Part shown: positions 29,211 to 36,181 of the stretch, in pieces
Layout of the letters: the number at the start of each line of letters is the position of its first letter
Numbering within the stretch: position 1 is the first letter of the stretch
Origin: Planctomycetota bacterium
GTDB taxonomy: Bacteria; Planctomycetota; Planctomycetia; Gemmatales; Gemmataceae
DNA length: 42,642 nt
Reading direction: 5' to 3'
Assembly (NCBI GenBank): GCA_029777335.1
Contig: JAKOSN010000127.1
Location: 1-42,642, forward strand
Translations under genes and position numbers: made by a program
Notes under the pieces: model-generated
Databases searched by the model: none
What the model saw: only the letters and a program-made list of their open reading frames with translations
Told to the model about the DNA's origin: nothing

Positions 29211-30431
29211 TCATTTTTTTGGCTCTGCGCGTTTGTAGACCCACTGCCCACGCCAGAGCACTGCTTCAACGCGGGTTTGCGCTGCAAACACAAGGTCATG
29301 CGGATCGTGTGCTCGTTCCTCGGGCACCGGGAGCACCACCACGTCTGCCGATTTGCCCGCCTCCAGGGTGCCGACCTCGTCGTCCCACCCGAGCGCCTCC
29401 GCCCCGGTTCGTGTGATCATTCGCAACAGCCTTGCCCCGGACACCTCGGGAGCCAGCCGCTGCAGAAACCGCGCCTCGGCGAGGACATCAAGATCCGGGT
29501 TGGACGCCAGGCTGTCCGTTCCCAGCGCCACGGGCACCCCGGCTGCCAGCAGAGCGCGAAACGGGTGAGGGGGATGACCAAAAGCAGCATGGGTGCGCGG
29601 ACAGTAAACCACCGTGCTCCCCGGGGGAACCTGACTCGCTTCGAGAAAATTGCCATGCGCGAGCAGCACGCGCCGCTGTCCCCCCATCAACCCAAGCAGA
29701 TCGGCAACGCCGTGCACCAGCCCCGCCTCGTCCCACACCCCCAGATCCTGCAGGAACGTGCGAAACGCTCCGCCATGTTCACGGAGCAACTCCACCTCCT
29801 CGCGTGTCTCCGCCAGGTGAATGGTCAGCGCCAACGCACGGGCCTGGGCCAGGGATGCACTCGCACGGAAGAGTCCCCGGCGCACACTGTACGGCGCATG
29901 GGGACTGATCCCGGGGCGGCACCGATCCGTCGCCGGATGCGCCCGCAACCAGTCCAGAAAGCCCGCCCACGCCTGATGGGCGCGCGGAGCGGGCAACCCG
30001 AGCAGTTCATACTGCACCACGGACCGCAAGGACGCACCGGCCAGCGCCGCCCAGCTCGCCCCCAGGCTGGCGATGTCCGCAAGCAATGTCACCCCGCTGG
30101 CCAGGCTTTCCGTGATCCCCAGTGCGATCGCTGTTTCAATTTGCTCCGGCGTGGTCTGTCGGCGCGCGGCGATCACCTGACGGAGCCAGTCGGGAAAGCA
30201 CCCTCCGGGAGGGGCGTGCCCGCGCAGTCCGCTCAGATCCAGGTGTGTGTGCGCATTGACCAGTCCGGGCAAAAGAGCGACCTGGCCCAGATCGACATCA
30301 ACGGAACGCTGGCGCACCGGCGAGACTGCCACAATGCGTTCGCCGCGCACGGTGATCAGGCCATCTTCGAGAGGTGGCCCGCACCCTGGGAAAACCCAGC
30401 GGCCGCGCAGTGTCCACTCCTGTTCCGCCAC
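29211..30431 (-). CDS. Amidohydrolase, deaminase-like (COG0402 type)
   Basis: The gene encodes 406 residues. GTG 30431 has GGGAGAG at good spacing, and the 20-base gap to the cutC stop fits co-transcription. It is a metal-dependent deaminase-like amidohydrolase: LPGLVNAHTHLDLS with H61 and H63, HLAETREEVELL (His plus Glu), LLAHGNFL, and GTDSLASNPDLDVLAEA near the C-terminus. The order of motifs fits the chlorohydrolase, methylthioadenosine/S-adenosylhomocysteine deaminase and aminofutalosine deaminase group. The last enzyme belongs to the futalosine menaquinone pathway, but no mqn genes are visible here. Exact substrate is unknown. Confidence 0.88.
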   Translation of the reverse strand: MAEQEWTLRGRWVFPGCGPPLEDGLITVRGERIVAVSPVRQRSVDVDLGQVALLPGLVNAHTHLDLSGLRGHAPPGGCFPDWLRQVIAARRQTTPEQIETAIALGITESLASGVTLLADIASLGASWAALAGASLRSVVQYELLGLPAPRAHQAWAGFLDWLRAHPATDRCRPGISPHAPYSVRRGLFRASASLAQARALALTIHLAETREEVELLREHGGAFRTFLQDLGVWDEAGLVHGVADLLGLMGGQRRVLLAHGNFLEASQVPPGSTVVYCPRTHAAFGHPPHPFRALLAAGVPVALGTDSLASNPDLDVLAEARFLQRLAPEVSGARLLRMITRTGAEALGWDDEVGTLEAGKSADVVVLPVPEERAHDPHDLVFAAQTRVEAVLWRGQWVYKRAEPKK

Positions 30432-30451
30432 ATGTCTCTCCCGCGAAACGC

Positions 30452-31210
30452 TTACTCCAGCAACCCGCGCAGGTGCGCGATCGCCTCGGCACTGGTGCAA
30501 TCGTAACGATCCTCGGGGCGACGGAGCACTCCCCCAAAGCTGAGGTGCGGGCGCGCCTGGGTGGAGAGATCGCGACAGGATCGCCGCAGCGAGGCATGAA
30601 TCTGATCACACCCGGTGCGCGCCAGCACATCGGCCACTGTGAACCGATTGATTCCCCCCGCCGGGAGAATTTCGATGCGCCCCGCCGCCTGTCGAATCAA
30701 CTCGGCGATCAGGGGCGCGCCGCAGTACGCCGTCTCCTCCTGTCCGCTGGTGAGAATGCGGGTGATGCCCAGGTCGATCAGCTCTTCCAGGGCTCGGAAT
30801 GGTTCGGGGGTGACATCGAAGGCGCGATGAAAGACCGCCTGGCGCCCCTCGATCTGGCGCCTCAGCCGACGACAGCGTTCGCCATCAATCGTGCCATCCT
30901 CATGCAGCACCCCAAAGACGATCCCCTCAACCCCCGCGGCCAGCATCAAATCGATATCGCGTTGCATGACCCGAAAGTCGGCGGCGCTGTAGGCAAATCC
31001 TCCCGGGCGCGGTCGGATCATGGGAAGCACCGGAAGACTGAGCGCTCCCCGGATCTCCTGCACCGTGCCGAGCGACGGCGTGAGCCCACCCACTTCCAGC
31101 GCCGAGTTGACCTCAACCCGATCCACCCCTGCGTGGACAGCGACCAGGGCATCGTCGAGCGAGGCGAGCGGAACTTCCAGTAGAATCCGGTGCGAACGGA
31201 GGAGTGTCAT
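30452..31210 (-). CDS. cutC: CutC-family protein
   Basis: The gene encodes 252 residues from ATG 31210; no clear ribosome site precedes it. Motifs match CutC: LLEVPLASLDDALVAVHAG, RVEVNSALEVGGLTPSLG, RPRPGGFAYS, the segment FHRAFDVT, and LTSGQEETAYCG. The fold is a TIM barrel. It was named for copper homeostasis in E. coli, but that role has been questioned, and the enzymatic activity is not settled. It is first in a likely operon with the deaminase-like amidohydrolase; a TATAAT box on the same strand lies at 31275-31280. Confidence 0.92.
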   Translation of the reverse strand: MTLLRSHRILLEVPLASLDDALVAVHAGVDRVEVNSALEVGGLTPSLGTVQEIRGALSLPVLPMIRPRPGGFAYSAADFRVMQRDIDLMLAAGVEGIVFGVLHEDGTIDGERCRRLRRQIEGRQAVFHRAFDVTPEPFRALEELIDLGITRILTSGQEETAYCGAPLIAELIRQAAGRIEILPAGGINRFTVADVLARTGCDQIHASLRRSCRDLSTQARPHLSFGGVLRRPEDRYDCTSAEAIAHLRGLLE

Positions 31211-31274
31211 CGTGGTGTCGTCACAAGAAGCTCAGCCTGGTTGGCGCGCCTGCGGTCCACTCATCGGTAACTCT

Positions 31275-31280
31275 ATTATA
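31275..31280 (-). promoter_or_regulatory. Consensus -10 box ahead of cutC
   Basis: The minus strand reads TATAAT here, a perfect -10 sequence. No convincing -35 box lies 16-18 bases upstream. Transcription would start near 31268 and leave a leader of about 58 bases. It is the best match to a bacterial -10 in the divergent cutC/methyltransferase region. Confidence 0.32.
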
Positions 31281-31407
31281 GTCGCTCCCTTGCTCAAATC
31301 CGGCACACTCCGCAGAGCCCTCCCTCTTTCCTCGCTTTTACCCAGTTTGCCTCGCAGGATTGGTTGTCGGAAATGAGCGAAGATGGGAAAATCGGGCCGT
31401 TTACACT

Positions 31408-31430
31408 GGAGAGCGAACTTACCGCTCTCC
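31408..31430. repeat. Perfect 8-bp inverted repeat upstream of methyltransferase gene
   Basis: GGAGAGCG (31408-31415) and CGCTCTCC (31423-31430) are separated by seven bases. The structure lies 56 bases before the methyltransferase ATG. It could be a leader hairpin or a protein-binding palindrome. No T-run follows, which argues against an intrinsic terminator. Confidence 0.45.
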
Positions 31431-31485
31431 CTCGTCCTGGGAAAACCGGCTTGTGGACCTCCTGTGCAGCGGAGGTGTGTTGCGC

Positions 31486-32751
31486 ATGAACGTCCCGCTG
31501 ACCGGCACGGTTGCCAACAACACCGAGCAGAGTTACCCGAGCGATCCCTGTGTGGAGACTCCCTGGAAGGGTCTGGCTCCAGATCACGCCCCGGCAGGGG
31601 GACCGCGTCTATCACGGCGAGGCCACCCCTGGGATGACCTCGCCACCCTGGCGCCCCCCTTGCGAACCCTGGCCACGCAGCGCGCGCAGAACCAGTTGCT
31701 TCTGGATCGCCAGGAACAGATTCAACCCTTGCTCGACGCCCTGTGTGCCGCCTACGTCTGTGGGGCGCTGGAAAAGATGGGCGAACCGTTGCAGGCGCAC
31801 ACCACGATCGACTTTGAGGCCCAGGTAGAACGGCTTGGCGTTCTCCCCGCGCACCGCGCCACCTGGCGTCGCATGCTCGGCTGGCTCACGGAGGAAGGAT
31901 ACCTGGAAGCGCTCCCGGGCGGGTGGCGCGTGCTCCAGACCCCGCCACGGCGCGATCCGCGCAAGAGTTTGCAGATGCTCTGTCTGCGCCGGCCGGAATA
32001 CTGGCCGCTTTTGCTCCAGGTCGCGCGCTGCGGTCGTCAGCTCGCCTCCTTGCTGCGCGGCGAAACGGCGGCCGAACAGCTCCTCTATCCCGATGCGCAT
32101 CAATTCACTCCGGAATATCTCTTTCAGGATCATCCGCAATGGCGGTTCACCACCGAACTCGCCGGAGCAATCGTTGCGCCGCTGGTCGCCCCATGTGCCG
32201 AGACAACCGCATTGCGCCTCCTGACGTTGTGTGGCGGGCTGGGCGGATTGACCGCTCAGGTTCTCCCCCGCTTGACCGGCACCCCGCACGAGTTTCATTT
32301 CACCGAGACCTCGGAAGCCTTGCTGGTTCGGGCCGAACGGCGTTTTCACGATTGTCCGCATTTTCACTGTCACCGGCTTGACATCCATCGTTCGCTCGTT
32401 GAACAAGGCTTTTCAGCACTCCCCCCCGATTTGATCTTTGCCTCACACTGCTTGCATCTCGTTGCGGATGTGCGTCAGATCCTCCAACATATCCACTCTC
32501 TCCTGGTTCCAGAGGGACTGCTCGTTCTGCTCGAACCGGTGCGCCCGCACCGCGTGCTGGAACTGATCTTTGGTCTGACCGTCGCCTGGGAAGCGCGCCG
32601 TGATCGTCCATTGCGACCGGAGCACCCCTACCTGTCCGCAGCCACCTGGCAGGCATTGCTGAGGGAAGCAGGTTTTCGTGCGGTCGAGATCCTCACCACG
32701 CTGGACAACGGCAAGGAACTCGACACCGCCCTGATCCTCGCCAAAGCATGA
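31486..32751 (+). CDS. Stand-alone SAM methyltransferase of polyketide-synthase type
   Basis: The gene encodes 421 residues. ATG 31486 has GGAGGTG at ten bases; an in-frame start at 31360 has none. The first 190 residues look like a helical, winged-helix-type lid. The methyltransferase core (about 220-410) resembles the type 12 domain embedded in polyketide synthases: LLTLCGGLGGLTAQVLP (glycine motif), FHFTETSEALLVRAERRF, LDIHRSLVEQGFSALPPDLIFASHCLH, SLLVPEGLLVLLEPV and LIFGLTVAWEARRDRPLR. The usual EIGAGTGG glycine loop is changed to TLCGGLGG. No polyketide synthase, NRPS or acyl carrier protein gene is in the window. The product could be a carbon- or oxygen-methylated small molecule; no substrate can be named. 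Confidence 0.85.
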   Translation: MNVPLTGTVANNTEQSYPSDPCVETPWKGLAPDHAPAGGPRLSRRGHPWDDLATLAPPLRTLATQRAQNQLLLDRQEQIQPLLDALCAAYVCGALEKMGEPLQAHTTIDFEAQVERLGVLPAHRATWRRMLGWLTEEGYLEALPGGWRVLQTPPRRDPRKSLQMLCLRRPEYWPLLLQVARCGRQLASLLRGETAAEQLLYPDAHQFTPEYLFQDHPQWRFTTELAGAIVAPLVAPCAETTALRLLTLCGGLGGLTAQVLPRLTGTPHEFHFTETSEALLVRAERRFHDCPHFHCHRLDIHRSLVEQGFSALPPDLIFASHCLHLVADVRQILQHIHSLLVPEGLLVLLEPVRPHRVLELIFGLTVAWEARRDRPLRPEHPYLSAATWQALLREAGFRAVEILTTLDNGKELDTALILAKA

Positions 32752-32918
32752 AACAATAGGAGAGTTCTCACCACGACTTATATCAGCCCATCCGCGAACT
32801 TGGGGCAGAACCAGATACCGAGATGTCGATCTCTTGCTTCATGCCATTCCCTTTGACATCTCGTTCTGGCAAACGTAAAATGAGCGTGGGAAATAACGAT
32901 GGATTCGAGGAGGCGACA

Positions 32919-33203
32919 GTGACGCCCAGGGAAATGCTCGGGTTTCTTGGACACCTATCCGTTCATGTGTGCGTTGGAACATTAATCTTCATCATTATCT
33001 TTCTTCCAGCAGTTGGCTTGTCCCTATTCATCCATTGGCTTGAGGATCTGAAGGTCCACGCATATCTCATCTGGATGTGTTACTGCACGGAGTTCTTGTT
33101 GGCAGCAACGGACACTCTCTTGTTTCTCATCTGGATCATGAGGACGTTCGTCTCAGCGGCACGGGAATTGGCGTTTGGTAAGGAGACACACGATGGGAAG
33201 TAG
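32919..33203 (+). CDS. Small unrecognised membrane protein (first of low-GC pair)
   Basis: The gene encodes 94 residues if it starts at GTG 32919, which has an almost ideal ribosome site GAGGAGG (32907-32913) five bases upstream. Longer in-frame starts at ATG 32823 and ATG 32880 lack a site. Two hydrophobic helices are predicted near residues 9-34 and 46-72, and the tail is short and polar (ELAFGKETHDGK). It matches no family I recognise. It overlaps the next gene by 11 bases, indicating coupled translation. GC is near 50% here, below the flanks, and codons such as ATC, ATT and TTG are more frequent than in neighbours, suggesting recent acquisition. Confidence 0.72.
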   Translation: MTPREMLGFLGHLSVHVCVGTLIFIIIFLPAVGLSLFIHWLEDLKVHAYLIWMCYCTEFLLAATDTLLFLIWIMRTFVSAARELAFGKETHDGK

Positions 33204-34083
33204 CGAAACCAAACGCGACAGGATCTTGTCATCGATTTTTCGGTCCGTACAAGCATCGGCAAAACTCTACTTCGAACCTCTATTTTCTCAGCATGTTGCT
33301 GCGCCATTAACAAAACCATTTATCGAAAGCATGAACAGCACTGCGCGTGCGTCGGCCCACCTGTTCTTCCAGCCGCTTGTTTGGTTGTGTAGAACCATTG
33401 GGATTTTGGGCCTCCTCGCCACAGTTGTCTTAATCGTCATGGGAGGGGCAGCAGTATCCTTCGCCTCAATGCCCGAAGGAGGAGAGGATCGCACGGCATT
33501 TACTCCGGCATTCGCTTTCATTACTCTCACTCTCTTGATAACTCTTCTCGTTACGATGACGTTCGTCGTCAAGCAAACCGCGAGACTGAAGCGAGAGCAA
33601 TCAGACAACAGACTCTGGAGAGAGGCCATACTTCAAACGCTAAAAACACAGGAACAATTCTTGGAAGCCGCGTCACTGACAGCCTCAACACCGTCCCAGA
33701 TACAAACACTCGAATTGAGCGAAACAGAAAAGGCGATGAGCAATTTGAAGATGCTGGTTGATAAAATGCAGGGCACGCCGGAGGAGGAGATCGCCCACCA
33801 GGTTGATTTGAGGAGCCTTGTCTTGCTTCAAGTTGCCGCGATAAATATGGCTCTCCCAAAACAAGAGCGGGAGCATCATTTACAGGAAATGCTCCAAGTG
33901 CTGCAAGAAGTCCAGCGATGCATTGAGGGCACTCCGAGGCAGTCACCGAAACTAAAGAGTGCTGCCAAACGTGTGAAGAATGTGACCTCCGTCGTGAACG
34001 CTTTCTGTACCGGAGACCTCACTGAATTTAAGGCATTCCTCCACAACGCGGCTAGGGAAGAGACTATGCAGTTCTCGGAGTGA
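33193..34083 (+). CDS. Unrecognised two-helix membrane protein with long coiled tail (second of low-GC pair)
   Basis: The gene encodes 296 residues. ATG 33193 follows AAGGAG at eight bases and overlaps the upstream gene. The first 60 residues are amphipathic and aromatic, with a repeated feel (AKLYFEPLFSQH and AHLFFQPLVWLC). Membrane helices lie near 65-90 and 105-130. The C-terminal 165 residues are hydrophilic and helical, likely coiled (KREQSDNRLWREAILQTLKT, REHHLQEMLQVLQEVQR), and should be cytoplasmic. No enzyme motif is seen. The composition is poorer in GC (47-53% in sampled lines) than the kinase gene to the right. Together with the small upstream protein it looks like a two-component membrane module of unknown purpose, perhaps a sensor or pore; that is speculation. 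Confidence 0.78.
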   Translation: MGSSETKRDRILSSIFRSVQASAKLYFEPLFSQHVAAPLTKPFIESMNSTARASAHLFFQPLVWLCRTIGILGLLATVVLIVMGGAAVSFASMPEGGEDRTAFTPAFAFITLTLLITLLVTMTFVVKQTARLKREQSDNRLWREAILQTLKTQEQFLEAASLTASTPSQIQTLELSETEKAMSNLKMLVDKMQGTPEEEIAHQVDLRSLVLLQVAAINMALPKQEREHHLQEMLQVLQEVQRCIEGTPRQSPKLKSAAKRVKNVTSVVNAFCTGDLTEFKAFLHNAAREETMQFSE

Positions 34084-34096
34084 ATAGCAGGAATAA

Positions 34097-34150
34097 GTGC
34101 AACCGACCGATGAGTGGGGAGGTCCCCTTGGGATGTGGGGAACGTTGCAC
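34097..34150. repeat. Nested inverted repeats after the low-GC pair
   Basis: GTGCAAC (34097-34103) and GTTGCAC (34144-34150) enclose a second hairpin, GGGGA (34116-34120), GG, TCCCC (34123-34127). The structure begins 14 bases after the stop of the upstream gene. It could end transcription of the pair or mark the junction of an inserted segment. The outer arms are 40 bases apart, so stability is uncertain. The rest of the gap to 34333 shows no gene. Confidence 0.3.
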
Positions 34151-34333
34151 CTCACCAAGAACTGGGACCAGTCCATCATCGCCGAACCACCCCCGCGACT
34201 CAGCCGGATCCTGACTCAGTAACTGCATCAGAGCGGCCCTTCGCGCGACTGCACCCTTGTATCTGCACCTCCTTCACCGTAGCATCGACTGCACCAGAGA
34301 GTGACTGCGCTGCTTGTGTGGAGGTGTGCGTCG

Positions 34334-36181
34334 ATGTCGGCCCCGGTTCGTCAACGTGGCTTTCTGCTGGCGCTGGCCGCCGAAGGGATCGCGCCGACCA
34401 TCGCTGGGTGTGCGGGCGCGCTCGCCGCGGGCCCCATTGGCGGCGTTGCCGGTGTGGTCGTCGGACAGGTCGTCGAGCGCGCCATCAATTTCTTCGGTCC
34501 CCGCATCGTCGAAAGCTGGACGAGCTGGCTCAACGGTCAACCCAAAAGCGTTCAGCTCTCCGCCATCGAACAACTCGCCGAGTTGACACCCAGCAAGGCA
34601 CGCGCAGACGCCAGCGCTGCCCTTGCCCGCCTTGCCCCCGCCGAGGCTTCCCCCGAGGATTGCGCCCTCGCCCTGGAATATCTCTGTGCCATCCCTCGTG
34701 CTGTGCAGCGCTCCCTTGTCCCCGATGTCCAGACCGGGGGGTTGACGCTGCCCTCGTATCAGAACCCTCAGGATCCCCACGTTCTGCTGCGCATGCTTCC
34801 CACCGATGCCCCGCCCTATCCTCCGCACACCCCGCTGCCGGAGAGCCCCTATCTGCTGGGCGATCTTGTCGGCACGGGCGGATTTGGCGTGGTCTATCGG
34901 GCCACCGCGACCTCGTTGCAGCATCTGCGCTTTGCCATCAAGTTTTGCCTCGATCGTTCGATGGTCGCTCTGCTGCGACGCGAACGCGATAACCTCGAAC
35001 GGTTGATCGAAACCGCCCAGGAACGCTGGTCGGAACGCATTGTGCGTTTCTATGGCTACAATCTCGATCATCCTACTCCGTTTCTCGTTTATGAGTATGT
35101 CCCCGGGGGGGATCTCACCACGCTGCTGACCAACATGAAGCAGCAAACCGGACGCGGGCTGGCTCCTGAGGAAGTCCTCAACCTGATGAAACAGCTGGCC
35201 GAGGGGCTGGCCTTCGCCCACGAGCGCGGCCTGGTCCATCGTGATCTCAAGCCAGCCAATGTCCTCGTCAGCGGCGATACGCTCAAGCTGGCGGATTTTG
35301 GCATCGGCACCGTGGTCGCCGCTCATGCCACCCAGCACAGCCAGATCGGCCATACCGCCCTGGGACAGTTGCGCGCCCACGAACAGGTCACCCTCTACAG
35401 CGGGGCCGGCACACCGTTGTACATGTCGCCCGAACAACGTCGCGGCGAACCTCCCGATCCACGCCACGATATCTACAGCTTCGGAGTGATCTGGTATCAA
35501 CTCCTGCTGGGCGATGTGACCCGCGAACTGCATCCGGGCTGGGCGCGCGAGCTGACGGTCAAGTGTCAGGTCCCACCCGAGCAGATCGCCCTGCTCGAAC
35601 GCTGCGTGGGCTGGATCGAGGACCGCCCGCGCAACGGCAAGGAACTCCTCGCCCTGCTGCACCCCGAACGCGAAGAACACCTGCCCGTGCATCGCGTCGC
35701 CTTCGAGGAAGTCCCGCCCGAGGAGATCCAGGCGACGCGCAAACGCAAGATCATGCTTCTCGCCCAGCTGCGCCAGTTGCTCGCCGACTGGGGCACTTAT
35801 GAACACGAGGAACGGCGTGCCCGGACCTTGACGGTCCTCGACTTGCTCGTCGGGATGGCCCTCCCCGCCGTGATGGCGATCCTCGTGTTTACGACCGTGC
35901 ACCTGTATTTTCTGATGTTGGTCGGGACGGTGCTGGGGGTGGCTTGCGGTGTGATCGCTGTGTGGGCACTCCTCAAACGACGCCAGGTCCACGCCGAGCG
36001 CACGCGCAAGATCCTGGTGCAGCGCGCCGAAAAGCTGGCCGCGGATTACCCCGAGGAAATCCAGAGTTGGGGCGGCTCGCTCACTTTGCGCAGCCCGCAA
36101 TTACTCAAGGAGATGATTGAAGCAATGCAGCTGGATAACCCAGTGGATCTGACCGCGAGCAAGGAGCAAGCGCCATCATGA
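34334..36181 (+). CDS. Ser/Thr protein kinase with glycine-rich hydrophobic N-terminal domain
   Basis: The gene encodes 615 residues. ATG 34334 has GGAGG (34320-34324) upstream. Before the kinase lies an unusual 130-residue domain. It starts with a glycine- and alanine-rich hydrophobic stretch (about 15-50, including AGALAAGPIGGVAGVVVGQVV), which could insert in a membrane, followed by helical charged sequence. The Hanks kinase spans about 175-440: GTGGFGVV (180-187), K203 in AIKF, HRDLKPAN with D304, DFG 321-323, and MSPEQ later, so it looks active. Two membrane helices lie near 500-550, followed by a cytoplasmic-type tail. Its stop overlaps the plsY-fusion ATG. The glycine-rich N-terminus recalls adaptor regions in planctomycete signalling and immunity-like proteins, but I cannot name it with confidence. 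Confidence 0.93.
   Translation: MSAPVRQRGFLLALAAEGIAPTIAGCAGALAAGPIGGVAGVVVGQVVERAINFFGPRIVESWTSWLNGQPKSVQLSAIEQLAELTPSKARADASAALARLAPAEASPEDCALALEYLCAIPRAVQRSLVPDVQTGGLTLPSYQNPQDPHVLLRMLPTDAPPYPPHTPLPESPYLLGDLVGTGGFGVVYRATATSLQHLRFAIKFCLDRSMVALLRRERDNLERLIETAQERWSERIVRFYGYNLDHPTPFLVYEYVPGGDLTTLLTNMKQQTGRGLAPEEVLNLMKQLAEGLAFAHERGLVHRDLKPANVLVSGDTLKLADFGIGTVVAAHATQHSQIGHTALGQLRAHEQVTLYSGAGTPLYMSPEQRRGEPPDPRHDIYSFGVIWYQLLLGDVTRELHPGWARELTVKCQVPPEQIALLERCVGWIEDRPRNGKELLALLHPEREEHLPVHRVAFEEVPPEEIQATRKRKIMLLAQLRQLLADWGTYEHEERRARTLTVLDLLVGMALPAVMAILVFTTVHLYFLMLVGTVLGVACGVIAVWALLKRRQVHAERTRKILVQRAEKLAADYPEEIQSWGGSLTLRSPQLLKEMIEAMQLDNPVDLTASKEQAPS

Noticed and set aside
29184..30506. 440-codon open frame opposite the deaminase-like gene
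   Set aside because: The amidohydrolase on the minus strand has its full metal motifs; the plus-strand frame has none and no ribosome site.
32760..34333. Prophage or integrative element
   Set aside because: There is no integrase, transposase, tRNA target or clear flanking repeat. Low GC alone does not show a mobile element.
34274..36100. 608-codon open frame opposite the third kinase
   Set aside because: The kinase motifs and overlap with plsY fix the plus strand as coding.
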